DNA of 39,575 bases from NCBI GenBank assembly GCA_023231105.1, contig JALNWB010000016.1, forward strand, positions 1 to 39,575, read 5' to 3'. Under the pieces are notes generated by a model, which worked only from the letters and a program-made list of their open reading frames with translations, was not told the DNA's origin and searched no databases. Position 1 is the first letter of the stretch. Each line of letters starts with the position of its first letter. Below are positions 26,671 through 35,086 of this stretch, one piece after another. The position numbers and the translations under genes are program-made. The DNA is from Ignavibacteriaceae bacterium. Lineage in GTDB: Bacteria; Bacteroidota; Ignavibacteria; Ignavibacteriales; Ignavibacteriaceae.

Positions 26671-27806
26671 AACTCATGATATTTTTTTATTGCATACTAA
26701 TTATGAGTTTTTCAGTGTATGCACAAGGAACAGTAACTGTTACAGGAACTGATTTAACCCTACCACCAACTTCTTTTACTTTTTCGCCAGGCACATCAAC
26801 CCCGATTGTGAGTTTATCTTTTTCTGTAATCTCTCTCTCTCCCATAATTAACTATATCAAGGTGGATAGAACAGGAACAGCCACTAATACTGATGTGCAA
26901 ACAGCAAAACTGTATCGAGATGTGAACGAGAACAACGTTATTGATGGCGGAGATATCCAACTTGACCAAACAAGATACTTTGGAGGTACAACTACACAGA
27001 GCGTCCAGTTTTCTGTTTTGAGCTATTCTCCCTCCACATCGGAGAATTTACTCATTGTGTATGATGTCGCATCAGGGGCAAATCCAAGTCACACAGCGGG
27101 GGCGGACATGCCGATAGATGGTGGTTATATTACCGGCGGGAACCAAACCGTGATAACATTTCTTGGAATAACAACAGGTAACCAACCACTCCCTGTCGAA
27201 CTAACTTCATTCACAGCTTTAGTTCAAAATAAATCTGTAAACTTAGAATGGCAAACAGCCACAGAGGTGAGTAGTTACGGGTTTGAAATTCAAAAACTGA
27301 AGTCAGAAATCAGAAGTCAAAAATCGGAATGGGAGAAGATTGGTTTCGTTCAAGGATATGGGAACAGCAATTCACCAAAAAAATATTCGTTTGAAGACAA
27401 GGATCCACAAGCCGGAAAATTGCAATACAGATTAAAGTTAATTGATTTTGACGGAGCGTTCGAATACTCGAATGCTGTTGAAATTAATTTTGATGCCCCG
27501 TTAAACTTTGTTCTCGAACAGAACTTCCCAAATCCATTTAATCCGGAAACAGTTATTAGTTATCAGTTGCCGGTTAGCGGTTTTGTTGTTCTGAAAGTTT
27601 ATGATCTATTAGGTAGAGAAGTTGCAACTCTTGTGAATAAAGAGGAAGAAGCCGGGATCCATCATTCTACATTCTCGCTTGCCAATTCGGGAACTTCACA
27701 CTCTACACTCGCCAGTGGAATTTATATTTATAGAATTGAAGCAAGTGCGGCAGCGGGGCAGTCTGCAAGATTTGTTGAATTAAAGAAGATGATACTTTTG
27801 AAATAA
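26667..27806 (+). CDS. Secreted T9SS cargo protein of unknown function
   Basis: The product has 379 residues. A signal peptide (1-19, ending SVYAQG) is followed by a beta-rich domain (20-175). A second beta-sandwich of the kind that often precedes sorting tails starts at LPVELTSFTA (about 177-275), and a T9SS type A sorting domain (about 285-379) carries LEQNFPNPFNPETVISY, VYDLLGREVATLV and GIYIYRI. The role of the N-terminal domain is unknown. Two stretches look inserted: residues about 210-222 (KLKSEIRSQKSE) come from a period-7 DNA repeat, and residues about 334-350 (TFSLANSGTSHSTLASG) come from short repeats of TCTACA/CACTC type. The stop codon lies inside a hairpin (27785-27817). Confidence 0.85.
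   Translation: MKLMIFFYCILIMSFSVYAQGTVTVTGTDLTLPPTSFTFSPGTSTPIVSLSFSVISLSPIINYIKVDRTGTATNTDVQTAKLYRDVNENNVIDGGDIQLDQTRYFGGTTTQSVQFSVLSYSPSTSENLLIVYDVASGANPSHTAGADMPIDGGYITGGNQTVITFLGITTGNQPLPVELTSFTALVQNKSVNLEWQTATEVSSYGFEIQKLKSEIRSQKSEWEKIGFVQGYGNSNSPKKYSFEDKDPQAGKLQYRLKLIDFDGAFEYSNAVEINFDAPLNFVLEQNFPNPFNPETVISYQLPVSGFVVLKVYDLLGREVATLVNKEEEAGIHHSTFSLANSGTSHSTLASGIYIYRIEASAAAGQSARFVELKKMILLK
27297..27332 (+). repeat. Period-7 simple repeat within a coding region
   Basis: The units GTCAGAA, ATCAGAA, GTCAAAA and ATCGGAA follow each other (27302-27329). They are translated as part of the T9SS cargo at 26667. The 12-mer AGAAATCAGAAG (27305-27316) recurs in the non-coding region at 36689-36700, so this is a dispersed simple repeat that has entered a gene. 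Confidence 0.6.
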
Positions 27807-27817
27807 AAATCATCTTC
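27785..27817 (+). terminator. Hairpin overlapping the stop of the T9SS cargo gene
   Basis: GAAGATGAT (27785-27793) pairs with ATCATCTTC (27809-27817) around a 15-base loop that contains the stop codon. It is a candidate terminator or RNA-stability element, without a clear T-run. Confidence 0.4.
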
Positions 27818-27998
27818 AATTTATTAAAAACTAATCGTGGTAATTGATTACATGTGTTTTATCTCAGTATAAAATCTGCGTGGGTATTCTATTCATATGT
27901 GCTTTACATCTAACGATTGATTCATAACACGAACAAATTTTCATTTAGTAATAGGTTGTATTGAAAAATTTAATAACAAATTTAAAAGGATAAATATT

Positions 27999-29348
27999 AT
28001 GTTACGTATAAAAAAATTCACTAAGGAACTCACTTATTTCCTTGCGGTTTTTATTTTTTTAGGGTTGACGGCATGTAACAAGGACAATAACCCGGTAGAT
28101 TCTAGCGGGGGTGGTACATCAAAAGTATCCGGTAGTGTGAACGATAGCGATGGTCTTTCCAAAACACTTGGGAAGGGGCAAGCGGTTGAATCGAATACCA
28201 GTGGAATTCAAGGAGCGACAGTTATTATTGCCGAAGTACAAGCAAACGGCTCATTAAATACTGTTTCGACGCAAAGTGTTCAGACAGATGTTGATGGAAA
28301 ATTTACAGTTGAAACAAAACTAAGCGGCGTTAAAAATTTAGTTGTTGCTGCTGCTAAAGGTACATCAGAATGGAAAGCTGTAGTTTCTTCAGAAGTCAAA
28401 AGTGGAACGACAGTTTATGCACAACCATTGAATGTAGAAACAACTGCAGAAGCGGAAGTTTATACAAGGTTAAAGGCTTCAGGAAAAATTAATACTGTTT
28501 CACAATTGGATGTGCAGTTCTACGTAAATTCAGAAGTTGCTGCGCAAATTAGAGGGAATGCAAGCATGCAAGATCAGTTTATTAACGCTTTAGAGGTCAG
28601 ACAGCAAGCACATACTCAAGCTTCAAGTAATGCTTATTTCGGAATTACAAGCGCCCAGCTCCAAACGATAGCAAACACAAAAGCCCAAGCACAGGTATCA
28701 TTCGAAGAAGCACTGTATATTGCCGGAGACTCTCAAAGCAACGCTGAAAATAAATTTAGCATTTATCAAACCACTATTATTTCCGCTTATGCTAATGCAA
28801 ATGTTAAAGCAGAGAGCTATGCAAAGTTATCGGAAATAACTTCCAGAGTTTTTATAAACGCGACAGCAAGTATGTCTTCTCAAACATATGTTGCGTGCGC
28901 AAAAAGCAATTATTTGAGGATCGCATTTGTTATCAGGCAAGCAATGGAAGCTAAATTCCAGGAAACAGGCGCATCAAGTTCACAGGTTAGCGCTGTTGCA
29001 TCAGCTGGTGTTACTTTATCAAGTTCGATTAAGAGTTCTGTAACTATTGATCAAATAATTACAGCATTTGCTCAATATAACTCAGCAGTTGTAGCACAAT
29101 TAAAACTTACGTTTAGCTTTCAAGCAACTATCATTGATACGATTGAAGCTAATATCCAAGGTGCGGGCGGAGCGAAAGCAATCTTAAACGCTTCTGTCGG
29201 AGCATCCGCTTCAACCGATATGATCATTGCTGCTTATTTAAGCTTTTCTAATTCTGTAAAAACACTTGTTCAAACTTCCTTGACTGGAGTATCATCCACT
29301 CAGGTTAATGCTGCTACGGAGATCTTCATTTTAGCAAATATGAATTAA
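27999..29348 (+). CDS. Helical Ala/Ser/Gln-rich lipoprotein of unknown function
   Basis: The 449-residue product starts after AAAGGAT. A lipoprotein signal peptide ends at LGLTAC, giving a lipidated Cys near residue 26. A short beta domain (about 40-145) resembles carboxypeptidase-regulatory-like folds (ATVIIAEVQANGS, then TDVDGKFTVETKLSG). The remaining 300 residues are predicted helical and very rich in Ala, Ser, Gln and Val, with only one more Cys (VACAKSNYL). It is probably anchored in the outer membrane or exposed on the cell surface. No enzyme motif is seen and I do not recognise the family. It stands alone, with about 190 bases of non-coding sequence upstream. Confidence 0.8.
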   Translation: MLRIKKFTKELTYFLAVFIFLGLTACNKDNNPVDSSGGGTSKVSGSVNDSDGLSKTLGKGQAVESNTSGIQGATVIIAEVQANGSLNTVSTQSVQTDVDGKFTVETKLSGVKNLVVAAAKGTSEWKAVVSSEVKSGTTVYAQPLNVETTAEAEVYTRLKASGKINTVSQLDVQFYVNSEVAAQIRGNASMQDQFINALEVRQQAHTQASSNAYFGITSAQLQTIANTKAQAQVSFEEALYIAGDSQSNAENKFSIYQTTIISAYANANVKAESYAKLSEITSRVFINATASMSSQTYVACAKSNYLRIAFVIRQAMEAKFQETGASSSQVSAVASAGVTLSSSIKSSVTIDQIITAFAQYNSAVVAQLKLTFSFQATIIDTIEANIQGAGGAKAILNASVGASASTDMIIAAYLSFSNSVKTLVQTSLTGVSSTQVNAATEIFILANMN

Positions 29349-29379
29349 AGATATTTTTATAACGAAAAGAAGAAGTCGG

Positions 29380-29475
29380 TAAATAGCAACGTGAATTTAT
29401 TTCTACTCAATAGACGTCAGGGAATATTTACCAATTAGAAAGAAGATGATTCTTTTGAAACAATGTTAGAAGGGC
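29380..29475 (+). pseudogene. Remnant of a T9SS sorting tail
   Basis: The frame through ATG 29446 reads YFYSIDVREYLPIRKKMILL followed by KQC and a stop at 29467-29469. This matches the end of a T9SS type A sorting domain (compare GIYIYRI and KKMILLK at the end of the protein at 26667). Just upstream the frame meets a TGA (29392-29394), where such domains have Gly (GIYFY), and another stop a few codons before. It therefore looks like the last part of a lost secreted-protein gene. It is short, so chance similarity cannot be excluded. Confidence 0.55.
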
Positions 29476-29532
29476 ATACATTATTATGCTTTTATAACGA
29501 GCTATCAGCGTGCTATAAATCTAAATTAAAGT

Positions 29533-29558
29533 AGTGCCAAACCGTGTAATTTGGCACT
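29533..29558. terminator. Terminator-like hairpin between lipoprotein and barrel genes
   Basis: AGTGCCAAA (29533-29541) and TTTGGCACT (29550-29558) form a perfect 9-bp stem with an 8-base loop, followed by ATGATTTTT. It probably ends transcription coming from the left. The rest of 29349-29752 holds the T9SS-tail remnant and the promoter region of the next gene. Confidence 0.6.
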
Positions 29559-29752
29559 ATGATTTTTAACATCGGAAAATTTAATTATCGCTCAATGGTG
29601 TGTATAAAATATTTGGAAGCGAAAAATAGAATCGACTTTATTTTAAGTTCGGTTATCTCAATAGCCGCGTTTTCCTTTTTTGCAAATTGATTTCCTGTAA
29701 CGTTTAATGTATATTATAAAAAACAAAAGTTATAATAAAATATGGAGTTAAA

Positions 29753-30388
29753 ATGTTAAAACCTTTTTTTGTGATCGTTTCTGTCGCGACTCTATTAACT
29801 ATTAATAGTTTTGCACTGGGAAAAGATTCAGAAAAAAATACTTCCGCAAATCTTTCCCAGTTTTACAGCGGTAAATTTGGTTTTTATAGTCCAAGTAACG
29901 GTTTGAATAACGGTTTATTAATAGGTGTTGACGGTATTACTGAGTTTAACAAATATAATTTTTTCTTAAGCGGTGATATTGATTTATATCAAAAAAAAAC
30001 GTTTGATATTTTTGAAGAACCCAAGCCAAACATCAGCGATCAGCTAATGCTGCTTTTGCCTCTGCATATTAACTTTGGATATCAGCTGGCACAAATTCCG
30101 GATGCGGATACAAGGATCTATGCCGGTATTGGAGCGGGATATTATTTATACTTTTACAGTGTAACTTATCAGAAATCATCCGGAGGTCTTTTCCCTTCTT
30201 TAACAAGTAGTTCGGATCAAAAGAATGGCGGCAATTTTTTCTTTTCTATTTTTGGAAGAATTTTGATTGGAAAGATTTTTGTCGAACCACGATATTATTT
30301 TGCTACCCATAGCGAGGGCAATGTTGATGGAAATAAATTCTTAGTCAATCCGACTGGTTTTGCAATTACGTTAGGCTTCCAATATTAA
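29753..30388 (+). CDS. Probable outer-membrane beta-barrel protein
   Basis: The 211-residue product has a signal peptide of about 21 residues (VATLLTINSFALG). The mature part alternates hydrophobic and polar residues in short strands rich in Gly, Tyr and Phe (NNGLLIGVDGITEF, IYAGIGAGYYLYFYS, GGNFFFSIFGRILIGKIFVE). It ends with an aromatic residue after a strand (GFAITLGFQY), as outer-membrane barrels do. The length fits an eight-stranded barrel. Its job is unknown. A TTG about 20 bases before TATATTAT (near 29710) could be its promoter. No neighbour is close enough to suggest an operon. Confidence 0.75.
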   Translation: MLKPFFVIVSVATLLTINSFALGKDSEKNTSANLSQFYSGKFGFYSPSNGLNNGLLIGVDGITEFNKYNFFLSGDIDLYQKKTFDIFEEPKPNISDQLMLLLPLHINFGYQLAQIPDADTRIYAGIGAGYYLYFYSVTYQKSSGGLFPSLTSSSDQKNGGNFFFSIFGRILIGKIFVEPRYYFATHSEGNVDGNKFLVNPTGFAITLGFQY

Positions 30389-30673
30389 ACAAAAAGTTTG
30401 GAGAGATAAAAAAAACAAAATAATGGGGGGTATTTTTTATAAGATGATTTCTCATAAGATATCACATCCGTCCAAAACGAGGTAATTAAAAATTTAATTT
30501 GGACAAACATTTCCAGTAGATTCAAACCATCGATAAAATTATGACTTAACGTCCACAGATAGTTCTTTTAAACTTAAATAACCTGTCCGCCTGTATTTAT
30601 ACTAATAGCTTATGGACTCAGCTCACCTAATTTTTTCAGATAGACAGCTTCTGCCTTTGATAACGATTTAATC

Positions 30674-30907
30674 TTAAAGACAATTTTCTTTTTCATTTAA
30701 CTTGTACCTCCGGATGTGTCTGCATAAATATGGTGAAACGTACGTCCCAAGCTCTTTCGATAGCTCCTTAGCCGCCAAATACATTCCTACTCGTGAAAAT
30801 ATTTCTCTGAATTTATCAGCTCCCACTAAGTTTAATAGCTGAGTTGATTTTGCATATGAAGTGTTTGATTTCTTTTTTCTGTCCTTTGGATAATTATGAT
30901 GTGCCAT
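30674..30907 (-). CDS. Small basic protein with helix-turn-helix-like segment
   Basis: The product has 77 residues and is rich in Lys and Arg. The start is supported by a strong ribosome-binding site on the - strand (AAAGGAGAG ending about 9 bases before ATG 30907). The middle part, GMYLAAKELSKELGTYVSPY followed by LCRHIRRYKL, looks like a helix-turn-helix. It is divergent from the restriction-modification gene at 31121, separated by 213 bases, so it could regulate that gene, but this is inference from position. I do not recognise the family. The 285 bases between its stop and the barrel gene contain only an imperfect inverted repeat (GTCCAAA at 30470, TTTGGAC at 30498). Confidence 0.6.
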   Translation of the reverse strand: MAHHNYPKDRKKKSNTSYAKSTQLLNLVGADKFREIFSRVGMYLAAKELSKELGTYVSPYLCRHIRRYKLNEKENCL

Positions 30908-31120
30908 TTTATTTGCTCTCCTTTAATTTATAATTTAATAGTTCCCGTGGATTTCCGAACGTTTCATTGACCTTTAAATGCTGGGTACCAGCGAAAGGTT
31001 ACTTATTATTTATTTTAATCGGCGGGTCAATTTTACCTTTATTATTTTTTATCGTTTTGCTGTTTTAATTTAAACTCTTGAATCGCTTATCTTTACTAAA
31101 CGAATTTCTTAGGGAGTGTA

Positions 31121-34100
31121 ATGACAGTAGAACAATATCTTGAGAGCGTAAGCAAACGCTATAAACTTGGCAATGCAACTGAGCATTCGTTTCGCGGCGA
31201 CTTGCAACAGCTGATTGAAAGTCTTGCCCCGGAGATCAGCGCAACCAACGAGCCGAAGAGACAATCTTGCGGCGCTCCCGATTATATTCTTACCAAGAAG
31301 GATAACTTGTCCCGCCAAGGCGGGATTCCCATCGGTTTTATTGAAGCTAAAGATATAGGCGACAATGATCTTGATGGTGCAAAGAAAGCGGGCAATAAAG
31401 AACAGTTCGACCGCTACAAAGCATCTCTTAACAATTTGCTTTTTACAGATTATTTAGATTTTCATCTTTACCGTGATGGGCAATTCGTTACCAAAATTTC
31501 CATTGCTGAAATTCATAATGATGCGATCACTCCTCTGACAAATAACTATGCGGCATTTACAAATCTCATCAAAGACTTCTGCACGCATGTTGGGCAGACA
31601 ATTAAGAACCCGAAGAAACTTGCAGAGATGATGGCTGGCAAAGCGCGTCTTCTTTCCGATGTTATTGAACAAGCCTTAACAAGCGATGAAACGCATAACG
31701 AAGACAGCACACTCAAAGATCAGATGAACGCTTTTAAGCAAATACTCATTCACGATATTACTCAGAAAAGTTTTGCTGATGTTTATGCGCAGACAATCGC
31801 TTATGGTATGTTCGCCGCGCGATTGCACGATCCGACACTTCCAACATTCAGCCGGCAAGAAGCTGCTGAGCTGATACCGAAGTCAAATCCATTCTTGCGC
31901 AAACTGTTTGGCTACATCGCCGGACCCGATATTGACGACCGTATAAAATGGATCGTTGATAGCTTGGTTGAAATCTTCTTAGCGTGTAACGTTGAAGAGA
32001 TCTTAACGAACTATGGCAAGTCAACAAAGATGGAAGACCCGATCATTCATTTTTACGAAACATTCTTGAGCGAGTACGATCCGAAACTGCGTAAGGCTCG
32101 CGGCGTTTGGTACACACCACAGCCGGTAGTAAACTTTATTGTCCGTGCAGTTGATGATATTCTGAAAACTGAATTTGATCTTCCGCAAGGGTTGGCAGAT
32201 AACAGCAAGACCAAAATAAAAGTAAACGTGCAAGGAAAAGATGTTGAGCAAGAAGTTCACCGCGTGCAGATACTTGATCCCGCAACTGGTACGGGAACGT
32301 TCTTAGCTGAAGTGGTAAAACTTATTTACAAAAAGTTTGAAGGGCAGCAAGGAATCTGGAGTAATTATTTAGAGACGCATTTACTCCCACGCCTTAACGG
32401 CTTTGAGTTGCTGATGGCAAGCTACGCAATGGCGCATCTGAAATTAGATTTGCTGTTAACGGAAACCGGATACAAGCCAACCAAAGAGCAACGATTTAGA
32501 GTTTACCTCACGAACAGTTTAGAAGAAAGTCATCCCGACACCGGAACCTTGTTTGCTAATTGGTTAAGTACAGAAGCAAACGAAGCCAATCATATTAAAA
32601 GAGATACACCCGTAATGGTGGTAATGGGAAATCCGCCGTATAGCGTAAGCAGTAGTAATAAAAGTGAGTGGATAGAAAAACTTACTGCCGATTATAAGAA
32701 AGATTTGAACGAACGAAACATACAACCGCTTTCAGATGATTACATAAAGTTCATCCGCTTTGGACAACATTTTATTGATAAAAATGGCAGCGGCGTTTTA
32801 GCTTACATTTCAAACAATAGTTTTATTGACGGCATTATTCACCGTCAAATGCGGAAGCACTTGCTTGAAAGTTTTGATAAGATTTACATCCTTGATTTAC
32901 ACGGCAATGCAAAGAAAAAAGAAGTTTGTCCCGATGGTTCGGCCGACCAAAATGTATTTGATATTATGCAAGGCGTTTCTATCAATATTTTTGTAAAGAC
33001 CGGAAAGAAGAAGAAAAATGAATTGGGGAAAGTATTTCATCATGAATTGTTTGGCAAACGTGAATATAAGTATGAAGTCTTAAAAGAAGAATCCACCAAA
33101 AATATTCTGTGGAAAGAATTAGAAGCGAATGAATCCAGTTTCTTTTTTGTTAATAAAGACTTTGAAAATGCGGGTGAATATGAAAGATGGTTTGGAACAG
33201 ATGAATTATTTAAGATGTATGGAATGGGAATCACAACAAGTAATGACAAAGAATTAATTGATTTTGATGAGAAAATTATTCGGCAAAGGTTTCCCAGTCA
33301 ATCATACATAAGAAAAGTTAATTATCGATTATTTGATGTTCGTTATATAAACTACGATACAAAATTAATTGAGCGAGCAAGAGAAAAACTCATGTCCAAT
33401 TTTTTAGATAAAGAGAATCTTGGTTTAGTAAGTTTGAAAGGTATCAGAAATAATTTGTTGAGTAAGTTTAGTATTACAAAATTAATCATTGACAAGTCTA
33501 TTGTATCTACATTAGACAATGGATATGTTTTTCCTCTCTATCTCTACTCCGAAAGTAACGATCAAAAAAACATAGATCAAACAACCGTAAGAACACCCAA
33601 CCTCAACTTAGGAATCGTTAAGCGAATAGCAGAGAAACTAAACTTAACCTTCACCAACGAAGTTCTCGACTTCGCTCGAACTGACACCAAAGATACATTT
33701 GCACCGATAGACATTTTAGATTACATCTACGCGGTATTACACAGTCCTACTTACAGAGAGAAGTACAAAGAGTTTCTGAAAATAGATTTCCCGCGAGTTC
33801 CTTATCCAAAAGATGTGGATACATTCTGGCAGTTAGTAAAACTCGGCGGAGAGTTACGGCAGATACATTTGTTAGAAAGTCCCGTTGTAGAAAACTTTAT
33901 TACCCAATACCCGATTGACGGAAATAATGTTGTAGGCAAAATACGCTTCGACTTCGCTCAGCATGAGAAGAACGGTAAAGTCTACATCAACGAAACGCAA
34001 TACTTTGCCAACATTCCGGAAATTGCATGGATCTTTTATATTGGCGGATACCAGCCGGCGCAGAAATGGCTCAAAGACCGCAAAGGGCGTAAACTTGAAT

Positions 34101-34192
34101 TCGATGACATTCAACATTATCAAAAAATAATCGTGGCGCTCACAGAAACAAATAGGCTGATGGCTGAAATAAATAAGATAGAGATAGAATAG
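31121..34192 (+). CDS. Single-chain restriction-modification enzyme (type IIG/ISP-like)
   Basis: The 1023-residue product starts after AGGGAG. The N-terminal nuclease domain has the PD-(D/E)xK pattern: Asp54 in GAPDY, then Glu75-Ala-Lys77 in GFIEAKDIG. A helical linker leads to an N6-adenine methyltransferase core with SAM motif I (LDPATGTGTFLAEV, Asp386) and the catalytic NPPYS (504-508). The last 400 residues should recognise the DNA target and resemble the C-terminal region of type ISP enzymes. Type ISP enzymes carry a helicase between nuclease and methylase and are about 1500 residues long. This one lacks a helicase, so a type IIG-like mode is more likely. It should both cut foreign DNA and methylate its own. 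Residues about 64-70 (NLSRQGG) are encoded by a palindromic insertion. A small divergent gene lies upstream and an AbiE pair downstream. Confidence 0.88.
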   Translation: MTVEQYLESVSKRYKLGNATEHSFRGDLQQLIESLAPEISATNEPKRQSCGAPDYILTKKDNLSRQGGIPIGFIEAKDIGDNDLDGAKKAGNKEQFDRYKASLNNLLFTDYLDFHLYRDGQFVTKISIAEIHNDAITPLTNNYAAFTNLIKDFCTHVGQTIKNPKKLAEMMAGKARLLSDVIEQALTSDETHNEDSTLKDQMNAFKQILIHDITQKSFADVYAQTIAYGMFAARLHDPTLPTFSRQEAAELIPKSNPFLRKLFGYIAGPDIDDRIKWIVDSLVEIFLACNVEEILTNYGKSTKMEDPIIHFYETFLSEYDPKLRKARGVWYTPQPVVNFIVRAVDDILKTEFDLPQGLADNSKTKIKVNVQGKDVEQEVHRVQILDPATGTGTFLAEVVKLIYKKFEGQQGIWSNYLETHLLPRLNGFELLMASYAMAHLKLDLLLTETGYKPTKEQRFRVYLTNSLEESHPDTGTLFANWLSTEANEANHIKRDTPVMVVMGNPPYSVSSSNKSEWIEKLTADYKKDLNERNIQPLSDDYIKFIRFGQHFIDKNGSGVLAYISNNSFIDGIIHRQMRKHLLESFDKIYILDLHGNAKKKEVCPDGSADQNVFDIMQGVSINIFVKTGKKKKNELGKVFHHELFGKREYKYEVLKEESTKNILWKELEANESSFFFVNKDFENAGEYERWFGTDELFKMYGMGITTSNDKELIDFDEKIIRQRFPSQSYIRKVNYRLFDVRYINYDTKLIERAREKLMSNFLDKENLGLVSLKGIRNNLLSKFSITKLIIDKSIVSTLDNGYVFPLYLYSESNDQKNIDQTTVRTPNLNLGIVKRIAEKLNLTFTNEVLDFARTDTKDTFAPIDILDYIYAVLHSPTYREKYKEFLKIDFPRVPYPKDVDTFWQLVKLGGELRQIHLLESPVVENFITQYPIDGNNVVGKIRFDFAQHEKNGKVYINETQYFANIPEIAWIFYIGGYQPAQKWLKDRKGRKLEFDDIQHYQKIIVALTETNRLMAEINKIEIE
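31310..31325. repeat. REP-like palindrome inside the restriction gene
   Basis: TCCCGCC (31310-31316) and GGCGGGA (31319-31325) flank AA. It is translated in frame as part of NLSRQGG, between the catalytic Asp54 and Glu75/Lys77 of the nuclease domain. Related enzymes, as I remember them, run directly from KKD/RRE to IP-GFIEAK, which suggests a 21-base in-frame insertion. Confidence 0.65.
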
Positions 34193-34299
34193 TAAAATCG
34201 CCGGCAAGTCATTGGACCATTGTATAAAATCGTTCCGGGAATAGCAATTGGAGATGAAAATTTTACCTAATAATTAGTTCAAATGAAAAGACAAATATT

Positions 34300-34329
34300 T
34301 GTCCAGTTTTTTAGCAAATAAACTGGACA
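34300..34329. promoter_or_regulatory. Inverted-repeat operator of the AbiE-type operon
   Basis: TGTCCAGTTT (34300-34309) and AAACTGGACA (34320-34329) are perfect 10-bp inverted repeats separated by 10 bases. They lie just upstream of the -7 element at 34336 and 32 bases before the antitoxin start. AbiEi antitoxins bind inverted repeats in their own promoter, so this is the probable autoregulatory site. Confidence 0.75.
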
Positions 34330-34335
34330 TTTTGC

Positions 34336-34343
34336 TATCTTTG
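34336..34343 (+). promoter_or_regulatory. -7 promoter element of the AbiE-type operon
   Basis: TATCTTTG matches TAnnTTTG and lies 17 bases before ATG 34361. The -33 region falls within the inverted repeat, so a bound repressor would block the sigma factor. The leader would be very short. Confidence 0.6.
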
Positions 34344-34360
34344 CAATAGAAATATAGAAC

Positions 34361-35086
34361 ATGAAAACCGTTGAATACATAGCGTTTACCATAGACAGAT
34401 TGCCCAAGGGCTATGTGTTCACCTATGCCGATTTTGTTACCAAGGTGAACCGCAAGGAAGCCGTCATCAAAACCTTGAACCGTATGGCAGCCTCCGGTAA
34501 AATAGTAAAACTGGCAAAGGGTAAATTCTACAAACCCGAAACCACCGTCTTCGGCAACTTACAGCCCAACCAAGCTCAAGTAGTAAAAGACCTATTAGAA
34601 AATAATGGTAAACTCATCGGCTACCTTACCGGCTACAGCATATACAATCAATTGGGATTAACCACACAAATAAGTAATATCATTCAGATAGGTAAAAACG
34701 AAACCCGTCCATCGTTTAAACGAGAGCGCTACACCATCTCCTTCATCAAACAAAAAAACACAATTACGAGAGAAAACATTCCTTTATTGCAAATCTTGGA
34801 TTCCATACGGTACATAAAAAAAATACCGGATACTACTACTGCATCAGCTTGCAAACGATTTTTAGGCATTATTAAAGATTTACAAGAAAAGGATAAAGCT
34901 ACTTTAATACGATTGGCTTTGAAATACCCGCCCGCTACTCGTGCATTTCTGGGGGCATTAGTTGAAGAAAATGGAAATAGTTCACTGACCGAATTACTTC
35001 GCAAATCATTGAATCCGATTACTGTTTATAAATTGTCGGGAGTAAGCATAATATTGTCAACTGCCGAAAAATGGAATATTAGATGA
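34361..35086 (+). CDS. AbiEi-like antitoxin (DUF6088-type)
   Basis: The product has 241 residues. The N-terminal winged helix (PKGYVFTYADFVTKVNRKEA, then VIKTLNRMAASGKIVKLAKG) is the pattern of AbiEi/DUF6088 antitoxins, which repress their own promoter and counter the AbiEii nucleotidyltransferase toxin. The C-terminal part (about 80-241) is the neutralising domain; GYLTGYSIYNQLGLTTQISN is conserved in this family. The stop overlaps the next start by four bases (ATGA, 35083-35086), as usual for this operon type. A palindromic operator and a -7 element precede it. In the known type IV systems such a pair protects against phage and stabilises mobile elements. No clear ribosome-binding site is visible. 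Confidence 0.85.
   Translation: MKTVEYIAFTIDRLPKGYVFTYADFVTKVNRKEAVIKTLNRMAASGKIVKLAKGKFYKPETTVFGNLQPNQAQVVKDLLENNGKLIGYLTGYSIYNQLGLTTQISNIIQIGKNETRPSFKRERYTISFIKQKNTITRENIPLLQILDSIRYIKKIPDTTTASACKRFLGIIKDLQEKDKATLIRLALKYPPATRAFLGALVEENGNSSLTELLRKSLNPITVYKLSGVSIILSTAEKWNIR

Noticed and set aside
34258..34299. TTTG about 34 bases before TATCTTTG as the -33 box of the AbiE promoter
   Set aside because: The distance is too long for the 19-21 base spacing; only the -7 element is reported.
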